The notes under the pieces were generated by a model, which saw nothing but the letters and a program-made list of their open reading frames with translations, did not search any database and was not told the DNA's origin. From the NCBI RefSeq assembly GCF_019320115.1, contig NC_089585.1, positions 144,477,769-144,541,768 on the forward strand: a stretch of 64,000 nt of DNA. Reading direction: 5' to 3'. The DNA comes from Miscanthus floridulus (taxonomy: Eukaryota; Streptophyta; Magnoliopsida; Poales; Poaceae). How positions within the stretch are numbered: position 1 is the stretch's first letter; each line of letters opens with the position of its first letter. Position numbers and translations under genes: made by a program. Of this stretch, positions 22,170-33,866 are shown piece by piece.

Positions 22170-24043
22170 TGAAAGGTCCTAATATGGCTAGAGGGGGGTG
22201 AATAGCCTATTTAAAAATCTATAAATCAACTAGAGCAATTTGATTAGTATGACAAATAGCGAAATGCAAACTTGCTCTAGCTCTACAAGGGTTGCAAGCC
22301 ACCTATCCAATAATTCTAGTTACAATGATTACTAGGCACACAACTTGTAAAGTCACTACTCACTAAGTGCTCTCAAATTTGCTACTCTAAAGAGCTCCAC
22401 TAGGTGAACTAAAAAACAAAGCAAGCTCTCAAATCTAATTACACTAAAGAGCTTGCTATAACTAGTTTGCAAGAATGTAAATGAGTGAGTAGGATGATTA
22501 TACCGTCGTATAGAGGAATAAACCAATCACAAGATGAAGATTATGCCAATCACCGGGAGAATACAAATGACACGAGACAACCAATTTTCTTCCGAGGTTC
22601 ACGTGCTTGCCAACACGCTACGTCCTCGTTGTGTCGACCAACACTTGGTGGTTCGGCGGCTAAGAGATGTGTCACAAACCTCGTCCACACGATTGGACAT
22701 TGCAAGAACCTCCCCACAAGTGAGATAACTCAATGACACGAGCAATTTACTAGAGTTATCTTTCGGCACTCCACTGGAGAAGGTACAACTCCCCTCACAA
22801 TCGCCGAAGGCGGCTACGAACAATCACCAACTCATGCCGATCCTCCGCCGCTGCACCAAGTCGTCTAGGTGGTGGCAACCACCAAGAGTAACAAGCGAAA
22901 TCCGCAGCACAATACGAATACCAAGTGCCTCTAGATGCAATAACTCAAGCAATACACTTGGATTTTCTCCTAATCTCACAAAGATGATGGATCAATGATA
23001 GAGATGAGTGTGAGTGCTTTGGCTAAGCTCACAAGGTTGTTATGTCAATGAAAATATGCAAGAGAGTGAGCTTGAGCCAGTCATGGGGTTTAAATAGAAG
23101 CCCCCATGAAATAGAGCCATTGTACCCCTTCACTGGATACTGATCGGGGTGACCGGACGCTCCGGTCCTACTGACCGGACGCAGGGCTCAGCGTCCGGTC
23201 GCCCGATGGCAGCCACGTGTCATCCTGCGTTCAACAGGAGTCGTCTGATCTCAACGGTCGACAGTTGACCGGACGCTCCGCCACAAGTGACCGGACGCTG
23301 AACCCTCAACGCCCGATCATTTCCAGTAAGCTCCCAAAGACGGAAAAACTTGACCGGACACAGCCAGCGTCCGGTCAGTCATCCTGATTACTGTGCAGCT
23401 ACGTCAGCTCTGACCGGACACTGCCTTCCAGCGTCCGGTCAGTCAGAGGCCTAGCGTTCGGTCACATGACCGACGCCAGGGTATCACTGCCACGCCTGAT
23501 CGGACGCGCCGGTCTCCCTGAGATCAGCGTCCGGTCAGTTGTAAAACAGCAAGACTGGCCCTCTATTATCTCTATCTCATTCACCCTTGCTCAAATGTGC
23601 CAACCACCAAGTTTATCACCTTGTGCACATGTGTTAGCATATTTTCACAAATATTTCTAAGGGTGTTAGCACTCCACTAGATCCTAAATGCATATGCAAT
23701 GAATTAGAGCATCTAGTGGCACTTTGATAACCGTATTTCGATACGAGTTTCACTCCTCTTAATAGTACGGCTATCTATCCTAAACATGATCACACTCACT
23801 AAGTGTCTTGATCACTAAAACAAAATGGCTCCTATATTTTATACCTTTGCCTTGAGCCTTTTGTTTTTCTCTTTCTTCTTTTCCAAGTTCAAGCCTTTGA
23901 TCATAACCATGTCATCACCATTGTCATGATCTTTGTCATTGCTTCATCACTTGGAGTAGTGCTACTTATCTCATGATCACTTTGATAAACTAGGTTAGCA
24001 CTTAGGGTTTCATCAATTAACCAAAACCAAACTAGAGCTTTCA
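22170..24043 (-). repeat. 5' LTR of the deleted Sirevirus
   Basis: The minus-strand start is TGAAAGCTCTAG at 24043 and the end is GGACCTTTCA at 22170 (1874 bp). A TTTAAATAG box at about 23090 is preceded by CCGGAC-type palindromes (about 23140-23540). Confidence 0.8.
23140..23540 (-). repeat. CCGGAC palindrome array in the deleted Sirevirus LTR
   Basis: Repeated GACCGGACGC and GCGTCCGGTC halves, several mutated by single transitions, lie just upstream of the TATA-like box in element orientation. Confidence 0.7.
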
Positions 24044-24804
24044 GTTGTCTATGACATGTGGGGTCCGCCCGGAAGTGAGAGGAGGAAGATGCATGAAAAA
24101 GAAAAAAAGCCGCAACATAATTCATATGGGCCCTAAATTTAATTTTTTAGATGTCATTTATTAGAAACTCTTGGAGATGACCTTCTTTTTTTCTCCTCAA
24201 ATCTTTTTAAGAGTTGCCAAACTATAAGTTTTTAGGAGAAAAAAGTAGGAAACTCTTGGAGATGCTCTCAACTCTGTGTCTCAAAATTGTCCTGCTAACG
24301 GCTACTTCAGTGATCTAAGGTAACTGCATAACCAAAATGTTTAGTCCTATTAAGAAGAGCTATTCCCAAACCACATCACGCGTTCAGGTAATTGCATAAC
24401 CAAAATGTTTGCTTTTGCGCTATATATGAACCCAAAAGTAGTGAACTGATCATATTTGATCGGGTTTCTTGTGATAGAACCTGCCCACTTGGGTATTCCT
24501 CGACTCGGCACGGATGCTCGTGTTTTTATGGATTTATTCTAAGATTTAACAACGCTATGCTTTAATGATAAACAACGTCCCCACCCATAGCGAGACGTTT
24601 GTGGTGACTTCGTGAATCTTGAGATCTGCAGATTCAATCCTTCGGAGGTGCTCGTAGGGTTTACATGCATGTGTTCATAGGAGTAAATGTGCATGTATGT
24701 TGTCAACGTCAATGTTGTACTGTCTAATTTAAAAAACAAATGAACCCAAAAGTAATTCTTTGCATTGCTAACCGGTGATAGTGAGACATTTTTTATAGCA
24801 TCTA

Positions 24805-24834
24805 ACTAGAAAAAACGCGCGGCAAAGCCGCGCC
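24805..24834 (-). mobile_element. Possible Helitron 3' terminus
   Basis: On the minus strand a GC-rich hairpin (GGCGCGGC TTT GCCGCGC) is followed after a short T-run by CTAGT and then T. This is the Helitron 3' end layout (hairpin, short spacer, CTRRT, T of the host AT site). The element would extend to the right. I could not find a matching 5' TC end, so its size is unknown. Confidence 0.4.
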
Positions 24835-25268
24835 ATAGCACACGTAGACCAGGCCATCTGTACCAGATGCATCATTGTTTGTGTTGTTATGTTGTTCAAT
24901 CAGATTCTTCTGGAATCCTATATAGAGTTCTCGTCCCTATTCTTACTGTACATGTTCTCGGCTAAGCTCAGGACCTCATATTTATTTTCTCCATAAAATA
25001 CGGAATAAAATAAAATTAAACAACCATGTCTCTCTTAAAGAGCGAAAACAATATACCTAGTTATCAAAGCTATATTTTCTACATCACCTCTACAGGCATG
25101 TCCATTTGAGCTGGGCCAGGTTTTTTTTTTTCTTTGAAGGCCATTGCGTTACATGAGCACATGGTCCGACTGTACTGTGAGTACCATTTTCAGGGAATGT
25201 TTGGAGCCGGCTTTTGGCACAACCGACTTAAGGCTCCTCACCACACTACTTCTGGACTCACGTAGTTA

Positions 25269-25509
25269 GGCCCTGTTTAGTTCCCTCTAAAATGCCAAAT
25301 TTTTCAAGATTCCTCGTCACATCGAATCTTTAACGCATGTATGAAGTATTAAATATAAATAAAAAATAAAACTAATTACACAGTTTAGACGAAATCCACA
25401 AGACGAATCTTTTAAGCCTAATTAAACTATGATTGAATACTAATTGCCAAATAATAACGAAAACGCTACCGTGTCGTTTTGCCAAAAATTTCGGCAACCA
25501 AACTGGCCC
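25269..25509. mobile_element. Tourist-like (PIF/Harbinger) MITE, 241 bp
   Basis: TTA is duplicated on both sides (25266-25268 and 25510-25512). Ends are GGCCCTGTTTAGTT and inverted GGGCCAGTTTGGTT. The interior has the AAACTAATTACACAGTTT and ACGAATCTTTTAAGCCTAATTA phrases common to this abundant sorghum-type family. Confidence 0.8.
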
Positions 25510-25734
25510 TTAGAAGAAATGTACAGTATGAAATCAACAAGTTCATAAGTGAACAAGTGTTTTTTGTAAGTTGTAAGTATATATAGCTTAACTAAAGGTC
25601 TCTTTCAGATATCTATAGTAAAAAGCAAGAGCAATGGTTCAGGAAACCAGGTGCGAAAGTTATTAGCATAGTTTAACTTAAACTCTCTTTCTATGTATAC
25701 ACATGTATCACAATATCTTTCTGACCAACTCTAT

Positions 25735-25842
25735 GGCCCCGTTTACTTGGAGGAATTCTAGAGGAATTTATGAAAAGAAAACATTGTTTCGAATGAAAAA
25801 AGAAGCGGATCAAGCCGAGTTTAAGGGCACGCGAACGGGGCC
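25735..25842. mobile_element. Short PIF-like MITE, 108 bp
   Basis: Terminal inverted repeats GGCCCCGTTTAC and GGCCCCGTTCGC (inverted), flanked by TAT duplications at 25732-25734 and 25843-25845. Confidence 0.7.
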
Positions 25843-26036
25843 TATATATGTAGTATTTCTGCATCAATCATGTTACTCCATCAAGGCCTGCTTGATTTCT
25901 AAACATTAAAAGCTCATTTTGGTTGTTTATACTGCTAGAAAAGATCGAAGCTGGTAGCAAAGGAGTACTATGCTATAGATTGAGGAAGACGTCGTATGAT
26001 CAAAGTTTATGATAGACCTCTTAATATACATAAATC

Positions 26037-26703
26037 CAGTGGCGAATCTAGGAATTTACCTCGGGGTATGCCGTCCAAAAAAATTTCTATATAATTTGGC
26101 AAATCATTTAGCAATTTGGTAACGGTAGTAAAATTGGCAACGTAATTCGGTAATAATAGTTAAATTTGGAACATGATTTGATAATAGTAATTCAGTAGCA
26201 GTGGTAAAACTTGTAACGTAGGGATGACTCAATGTTGTTAGCAATGAAAGTAGACAAGATTTTTCTACATGAAAAAGAAGAGAAAAGGGCAAAGACTGAA
26301 TTACGTCTTGGTGTCTCAGACAGTCGTCTTTGCTTGTTAGTCATGCACGCGCAGCTAGCAGGCAACAACCGAGCTCCCTAGCTCCAAACTTGCGGTAGAT
26401 GAATGGATGAGGGCAGATGGTGCGTTGGATCCTAGAAGCCAAGGCGTCACCGCGTTAGTTGTCAGGACTTGCCAATGTGTCACCACGACAGGACCTGGGT
26501 CCTGGATCTCTCATCCGTGTGACTCTGGGCGCATGGCCCTGAACCCTAGAGAAAAGTAGCAAAGCTGGGCTGCTAGCGTTGCGTTCATTTTCAGTTCTCC
26601 AGCCTAGAGATAAGTGTTCTTTTGTTTTTGTTTTTTTTTAAATACAATATATATACTCCAGTATATGTTGGATCTGCTGGCATACCCTGTAGCTCCGCCC
26701 CTG
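26037..26703. mobile_element. Non-autonomous hAT element, 667 bp
   Basis: A perfect 8-bp target duplication, CATAAATC, lies at 26029-26036 and 26704-26711. The ends are CAGTGGCGAATCTA and inverted CAGGGGCGGAGCTA, imperfect terminal inverted repeats of hAT type. No transposase sequence is visible inside. Confidence 0.82.
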
Positions 26704-26729
26704 CATAAATCTCAATTTACAACAGGGTC

Positions 26730-27390
26730 TAAATGCAGGAAAAGATCCTGCTAAACTTGCCAAGTCAAGCTCTTCACCAAAAGAGAGCTTGTAGCAGAAG
26801 AATAGATGTGGTCTGTACTGCTTGTGAAGGTTTTCAACAGTTTTTCTAATCAAATTTGTTCCATTGTTTTCAAATAACATAAACTCAAGTCTATCTAATC
26901 AATTTTGTTCCATTGTTTTCAAGTAACATAAACTCAAGTCTGTAAGTTTTATCAGTATACCAAGGAATGGTACCTTGTACCTGTTAATTACAGTAAATGG
27001 TTGATCAAGATTAATATCTTATAACTAATAGTCTAATACTTGCATATGTATGTATGTGTAAAATGAATTTACCTCCAAACAACCTAAGCGAATGAACAGC
27101 CTTGTTTGTTGCATTTATAAGTATTAGCATCAGGTTGCATTCTAAACCTGCACTCTATAAGCTCGATAACACCAAGTTTGACCTTCTGTAATACCAGAAA
27201 TGGTCACCCAATTACGGGAGCTAATCATATTACATTGAGAAATAGAAAACGTTAATTTTTTAGCTAACCTTTTTAGTGAAAGGATCTCTTGGTTGCAGCT
27301 GCAGAAGTGTTCTTTTCTAAAAATTTTGCAATCCATCATATTATCCTCGTAAGTGCAATCTTTGGATCTGAACTGCAGGTCTTGCAAGGC
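26730..27390 (-). other. Possible decayed coding fragments
   Basis: Two minus-strand stretches read as protein-like: about 26730-26880 (ENLHKQYRPHLFFCYKLSF) and about 27142-27400 (DLQFRSKDCTYEDNMMDCKI). I do not recognise them, and no splice-consistent gene could be built. They may be gene fragments carried by a transposon or chance open frames. Confidence 0.25.
26845..26942 (+). repeat. 49-bp tandem duplication
   Basis: Unit 1 is 26845-26893 and unit 2 is 26894-26942, differing at three positions. Confidence 0.85.
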
Positions 27391-28186
27391 TGCATTTTGT
27401 TGTTCTGAATACCTTCTCTAAAAGGCTTTGATTTCAAGTATGCTATTTTCATTTATGCCAACTTCAAGCTGGCGATATTATACCAAATCTAATGGTTGGT
27501 CAAACTATGTGTCCAAGCAACCAGAAAACAAGTCATGCCAGGCTTAGCAATGGCCTTTGACCATACAGGATTACGGGTACAGCACACATTGCTTCTGCTA
27601 CACTGAGACATGTAATGTCTAAATCAAATTGCACTGTTGACAATGTCGAATAACTAACTTGACAAAATAAATGCAAGTTGCAAGGTAATGTTATGAGCAC
27701 ATATTGTCTTACCCAACAGCTATAAGGCTAACGCTTGGACCTGGCGATCCGTTCATGGCTAGCACGAGACCCCGGGATACGCCAGCCACGCGACGCAAAG
27801 GCTGCAGCACAGCACGCACAGTGCATAGCTCGCCGTGGCTATCCACAACGCATACAGTAGGGCTGTTCCATGGCGTGCTTGGCACTTCGTCGAAGAGTCA
27901 GCGAGCGTGACCCATGGGAGGCGCCGTGCTTACGACGCCCGACATGATATGAATCACCGGCCGTCACATAGGTGGAGGCACGGGGGCAATACGTCCAGCA
28001 GTGATCCTCGAACTCGAGCTGCGCCAAGGGCTGGCCGCCATGGCTCGTCACCGTGACAGGGGTTTGCTCTCTTCGGGTAGGGACGAGATGCGCCACGTGA
28101 CGGCGGAGATCAAAGCGGGCTAGCCAGGCACGCCGAGGCAAGGAGGTGGAGGGCGGCGAAGCGGAGAGCCGCCTCCCTATCAGCAG

Positions 28187-28371
28187 CAGTGTTTTCCTAA
28201 ACGCTAAACGGTCGGTCACCTACCGTTTAGCCATTATTCGGACAAAATGTCCCATTAAACAGGCTAAACGGCCAATTAAACAGGATAAACGGGTGATTAA
28301 ACGAAAACGGCACACCACTGTATAGCGTTTACATGATGTTTTGGACTAAACGACCGTTTAAGCGAACAATG
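28187..28371. mobile_element. hAT-type MITE, 185 bp
   Basis: A perfect 8-bp target duplication, ATCAGCAG, lies at 28179-28186 and 28372-28379. Ends are CAGTGTTTTCCTAAACG and inverted CATTGTTCGCTTAAACG. The interior repeats TAAACGG motifs in both orientations, so much of it can fold on itself. Confidence 0.82.
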
Positions 28372-28808
28372 ATCAGCAGCCACCTGATCTGCCTCGACAG
28401 CCCGGCGAAGGCGGAGGGAGGCGGCGGCTGCAGTCTGCAGGGACGGGAAGGAGGAACGCGAAGGCACGGGAAACGCTAGCTCATGTGCTCGCTTTTCGAT
28501 GGTTCGATCAAAATCCGATGGCTAAGAAAAAAAGGGCTACGTGGCCCAATCAGGTGACCGAGCTTGGCCCTGCTTTCGTAAGATAGAGAAGAGGTTGCAC
28601 ATTACAATGTTGTCTCTGCCAATGTGGATTTCTGTTGAGGTAGATATCATGTAACCTCAAAAATAGAGATTGCAAAAATTGCTGGCGCACAACTAATTAT
28701 CATGTAATCCTGAATTCCTGATATCAGCTAACGAACAGAGTCAGGCAGCATTCCTGTGACCGAAGAACCATGCTGGTCACTAGTTATTATTTGCAAACTT
28801 TACGTTGC

Positions 28809-31800
28809 TTAGAACTGGAACTGCATCTCCTTTGTGTAGTTGAGCCCGTCAAGGTGTGCAACCATGGCCTTGTTCATCGGAGGAGGACCACATCTCAGGA
28901 TCTGAAATAGGTAAACACATGTAAGCGTCCAGGTTAGATACGATCAATCCTCATAGTGAACTGAAAAAAGAAACAATAAGACTCAAGATTCACCTGAATG
29001 TCCTCAGCAGGCGCTGGACAATGCGATTGGATCATTTCCTTCGACACAAACCCAACACCACCGTTCCAGTTCTCAGGAGGCTGCATATGTAAAAACACAG
29101 CGTATGTCAGATGTCTTTGGAAACAATGCACTAATTAGTAGAATGTAAAGCAGATTTCTCAGCATAATAACTTTAGAAAATAAAGAACAACATAGCAAGG
29201 AAGTATATTCAGATATTGTTTTAGTTATAACAGGAATTCTGCAGACATTTCTAAAAGTTTCAAAAAAAAATGGAGAGTTTGAAACAGTGGAGGCCACTGC
29301 TTTTTTTTTTAAAAAAAAACTAATGTATTCCTACACACAAAATCAAGAATGTTGATACAGTAATATCATCAAACTTCTAAAGAATGTAGCACAAACCTGA
29401 TTCAACACGTAGTAGATCTTAAAGCGACCAGGATAGGTTTTGGCCATGCTGTCCAGCTCATCCTGCGTGAATTGAATTGAATACAAATTATTAAAGTCAG
29501 TATGGCAGTCCATCATAAAGAGCATGTGTAAATCAATCTGACAGATAAAAGATAAGAATCCATAATAACAGTGTAAAGAATCCTATATCAGTATAACATT
29601 ATCTGGCAATGGAAACATTTTCTTAAGCATGTGTTGCTGCTATTAAAGTCAGTATGTTGCTGCTATTATATCATTTTACATACATCTGAAGAAAATTTTC
29701 AGAAAGTTATGTGTTAAAGGATAAGCTTTGGCTGCTAAATTCAAGTGTATAACTCACTGCTATTTTGTGCACAACAATTTGCATGAGTTAGATAATAACT
29801 TAAAATTATGCTGAAAATATGCTAGGTAGAGCAGAAAGAGAACATTAGTAAACTGAATGTCACTGGTTCTCATGAGCAACAAAAATTAGTGTGCATATAG
29901 AATAGTAAACATATCCACAACAGTCAACTAAATCATATACACCACAGAAGGAACGGTTGATGAAATGCTAACCACCACATCAACAAGAAAAATACCATAT
30001 ATTATGTTATTTAAATTGACTGTATCACAACCATCGCAATTGAAAATTCTACCTTCAGAAGAATGTCTTCATATGTGACATTAGCATAAATTAAGTGAAC
30101 CTTGGTGTTGTCATTAGGGTTCTCAAGGATTGCTCTGGCAACCTGTGGTAGCAGAAACAAAAATAAGATCACTGATCATTTGAAAACGAAGTGTTTTGTA
30201 GCATGATCTATCGCAATATACAACTCAGGATTCATTGTTACCTGGAACATTGGAGTAATGCCTGATCCACCAGCCAGCATTCCAAATGCCCTCACTTGGC
30301 CAACTTGGTACTTGAAACGGCCCTATATCAGAGAAGAAGTCATATTAACCTCCTAACTGAAGGCAAATGTGCATGATACAGAAATTGTGAGGCGCTTCAT
30401 AGGGTTTGAGGAAAATCCATTTGAATTCACCTCAGCGCTCAAAGTAACCAGTGCTTTTTTGTGACCACAAAAGAAACCTAAGCTGACTACATCAGCAGCT
30501 CACAACATGATGATCACCTTAGGTCCCTTCACGGACAAATAATCACCAACTTTCATCTCGCGGAAATGATGGGACATTCTCCCTTGAGGATACATCTGCA
30601 TGATAAAAAGGATTGAAGAACTGGTGAGTCAACATATGAGTGCAAAGCACAAAAAGTATCCAAACAAGGAAAATCGATCTAAATATTTACCTTTATGACA
30701 AGCTCGAAATATCCAAGATCAGAATCCAATGTAGTAGGGGTATATGGCTTGATAACTTCTTCACCAGTAGCGTCCTGTCCTCTGCATAAAAACAAGGGAA
30801 CACAAATATAGTTAAAAAGAAATTATGTAAAAGCAAAATTTACGGAAAAGGCAGAATAAAAAACCTGCAACTGATATGTTGACCGATTGGAAGGCCCAAT
30901 ACAGAAGTCGGAGTTGGAAGAGCGAATTTGAACCTGGCAACATTATGACTTATTTGCTTCTTTTCAACAAGTTTGAACTTCCTGAAGTTCTCAGGATCCA
31001 AGCAGCCTAATGTCAAAACAACAGCACAACAATCAAATTGAGCTATAATGCATTAATCTTGAGTTGCAGAAGCAAACTTAAGCACAAATAATTTTTGGGT
31101 GATAAACAAAAAATGTAAATTACCATGTACTGCCAACAATTAATACTTGTAGATGGTTCAGAAGCATGAATAAACAAATGAAACTACAACCATATTGCAG
31201 AGAATAAGGCTCTCGGTCACTAAAATCACATCAGAACCAATAAAATCAACAATAGCAGACATTTCCAACTACACAGGTAATAACAAAGACCATTTACCAA
31301 AACGTGAAAGCAGGTTAAACTTAACTACTCCCTCCGTCCCAAAAAGAATGATGTTTTTTACTTTCAGACATCATATTTGACCATTCGTCTTATTCAAAAA
31401 TTTTGTATAAATTATAAAATAAATAAATCATTATTAAAGTATCTCTAATGATAAAAATAAGTCATAACAAAATAGATGATATTTAAATAAATATTTTGAA
31501 TAAGACAGATGGACAAACAAGATGTCTAGAAGTAAAAAACGACACTCTTTTTGGGACGGAGGGAGTATAATTGATTGACAGCCTACAACAACTACGAGCA
31601 TGAATCCATGGGTATAAACTTCTGTCTCGTTTTTTGTTTATCCCAAGAACTACTACCTTGGAGGCTGCAAGTAGAAACTCTACAGATGGAGTCCAAATAA
31701 TAATTAAAAAAACTATACTGTATGACGCACTGAAACCCCTTCCCCAGTAACTTTCCGAAATAACTGAACTAGCACACTAATTCCACTGGAGCTAATGAAA

Positions 31801-32012
31801 GCGCGGAGCCCATTGGCAACCAGATCTTACACGAAACAGAGGCATCACGCATCCGCACAACTAGAATGGTAGTGTGTGTATATATGTCCATACTCCATAC
31901 CCTTGGGCTTCCTGGATCGGAGGAGGAGGAAGGCGCCGCCCGCGGCGATGGCGACGACGGCGACGGCGACGGCCACTGTGGTCTCGATGCTTTGCCCCTG
32001 CAGGAAATCCAT
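28809..32012 (-). CDS. CBR1: NADH-cytochrome b5 reductase 1, nine exons
   Basis: Exons in order: 32012-31901, 31006-30865, 30781-30691, 30595-30518, 30322-30242, 30142-30053, 29462-29397, 29080-28994, 28901-28809. All introns are GT-AG and the 840 bases give 279 residues, close to Arabidopsis CBR1. Residues about 11-32 form a hydrophobic Val/Ala anchor followed by RSRK, fitting an endoplasmic-reticulum or mitochondrial membrane anchor. The FAD-binding motif KPYTPTTLD is at about 97-104, the NADH-binding GGSGITP at 159-165, and CGPPPM at 253-258 near the C-terminus, which ends in MQFQF. The enzyme passes electrons from NADH to cytochrome b5 for fatty-acid desaturation and hydroxylation. Intron 1 holds a Stowaway MITE. 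I see no damage. Confidence 0.95.
31328..31565. mobile_element. Stowaway MITE in intron 1 of CBR1
   Basis: 238 bp flanked by TA dinucleotides, with near-perfect terminal inverted repeats (CTCCCTCCGTCCCAAAAAG at the left; inverted at the right). It lies in the first intron, 322 bp from exon 2 and 335 bp from exon 1. The well-kept ends suggest a fairly recent insertion. Confidence 0.9.
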
Positions 32013-33332
32013 GTCTGCGTGCGGCCTCCCTCGGTACCACTACTAGCAATCCGTGGGCGGGTTTGGTACTTTGGTTGGGCCGCGGGGGGATTTTAGAGGC
32101 GGCGCGGGGGGGTAGGTAGCTCGGTGTCAGCGGGTTCGGGGAGGAAGATCAGAAAATGGAGGAGCAGGGTAGATGGCTGCAGACGGAGATCACAAGGTTT
32201 TCCTCTTTCCCGTTTTGCCCTCGTTGAAACTGCAGAGTCCATACATTGCTGTATACTTTCATGTTTTTTTTTAATTGAAGTAGCACTGCACTGTAGTCTG
32301 TAGCAGTAAAAAATACTCATCTCAAATTTAACTCGCTTCGATGGTCATCCCATCCTTACTAGAACAACAACTACATTCACACGAGGCCTCAGAATTGTAA
32401 GTCGAGATCTGAACGGCAGCATTTCGCAGTGCATTCGCTCACGAGTCACGCCAGTGCATACGGATACGGTGATGGGAGTAGTACATATATGATCTACAGT
32501 TGGGGACTTGGGGGTAGATCCCTACTCTGACACCAATCACTGGTTCAGCGTCAATTTTGAAGCATCGGGTCCCAACAACCTTTCAGATACTCATCAGATG
32601 GTTGCATGTCGCATTGTGGCCTGACGAAGTGACGACTGAAGACGCGGTAGGTGACTCGAGAAAGTTGTTTTCCCCATTCCTGTGGTCGGATCGCGGACCA
32701 GCCACGGCAGATCGGTGGTCTGGAGCACGCCACACCGCCACAGCCCACGGCGATGGCACAGCAATGCCGTGCCGTGCCGCGGCGCGCGGGTTGGTGAGCA
32801 GTCGGTGACAGCGGGAAGCAGTCGCAGGCTCGCAGTTGCAGCCAGGTGAGGCTTTTTTTATGAAATAAAATCTTCAAATACGATTGAAAACTGGTGACTC
32901 GGTCCCAAAATAATTATTTTCGAAAACTAGTGACTCAATCAGTAGCGGAGCTTGAGGTTAAATTTAGAGGGAGCCAATATTAGAATATTCATATTTTAGG
33001 GAGCGTACAAGTGGCTAACCTAAAGCTTCATTTGCATTCCCCCAAAAAAAACTTCATTTGCAAAATATACTGAGATACTGTAGCATCCTTTATAGAATTA
33101 CAAAAAATGAGGAGGGGCCATGGCCTCTATGGCCCCAATGAAGCTCCTAGAGTGAAGGATGAAATGTAGCACACACTAGTCACCGATCCACTCAGGAAAC
33201 GTATACCGCTTCGAAATCTAGTTGGGATTGATGGTATAACCTCCACACCATTAAATTTAATACATCGTACACATTAAAATGTGGAGGTAATATGTATTGG
33301 ACTAGACTATGATCCCCATATTCTAAATTATA

Positions 33333-33485
33333 CTCCATTCATTCTAAATTATAAGATATTTTAATTTTTTTTAGATAAATAGCTTTTTCTATGCATTTAA
33401 ATATATGCTATGTCTAGATACATAATAAAAACAATATAATATATCTAGAAAGGCTAAAATGACTTATAATTTAGAATGAATGAAG
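33333..33485. mobile_element. Stowaway MITE, 153 bp
   Basis: CTCCATTCATTCTAAATTATAA at the left is matched by its inverse at the right with one change, and TA flanks both ends. Interior sequence resembles the MITE half at 41852-41971 and the one at 56572-56719. Confidence 0.8.
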
Positions 33486-33580
33486 TAGTTCACTATAGAT
33501 TTGTCTAAATCAAACTTCTTTAATTTTGGCAAAAGTTTATACAAAAAAAATCCACATCTACAATGCCGAAGTAGTTTAGG

Positions 33581-33866
33581 GGGTGTTTGAATGCAGGGAC
33601 TAAAGTTTAAGAGGTGTCTAATCGGATGTCACATGGGGTATTCGGATACTAATAAAAAAGCAAATTACAGAATCCGTCAGTAATCCGCGAGACGAATATA
33701 TTAAGCCTAATTAATCCGTCATTAGCACATGGTTACTGTAGCACCGCATTGTCAATCTATATTAAGCCTAATTAATCCGTAATTAGTCTATATTTAATAC
33801 CACATGCATGTATCCAAACATCCAATGGGACAGCGACTAAAGTTTAGGAGGTGGAAACAAACACCC
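33581..33866. mobile_element. Tourist-like MITE, about 286 bp
   Basis: Ends GGGTGTTTGAATGCAGGGAC and, inverted, GGGTGTTTGTTTCCACCTCC. The interior phrase TTAAGCCTAATTAATCCGT occurs twice. I could not identify a clean target duplication. Confidence 0.6.

Larger units (their letters stand above)
17632..24043 (-). mobile_element. Deleted Sirevirus (Copia) element
   Basis: The right end is a full LTR (24043-22170, minus strand) followed by a primer-binding site, gag, protease, integrase and the start of the reverse transcriptase region. The rest of pol, any env-like frame and most of the 3' LTR are gone; internal sequence joins a truncated LTR near 18166-18196. The flanks are gctgt (17627-17631) and gttgt (24044-24048), a 5-bp target duplication with one transition, so both outer ends are real and the deletion came after insertion. 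Confidence 0.82.
24044..28808. other. Intergenic region with several small transposons
   Basis: It contains a segment with the phrase AAACTCTTGGAGATG repeated at about 24165 and 24251, a possible Helitron end, two PIF-like MITEs, two hAT-type elements and a 49-bp tandem duplication, listed separately. Between 27700 and 28570 is GC-rich sequence without a supported gene, interrupted by the second hAT element. Confidence 0.5.

Noticed and set aside
32939..33152. Possible hAT-type element with CGGAGCTT-like ends
   Set aside because: End similarity is weak and the flanking 8-mers do not match.
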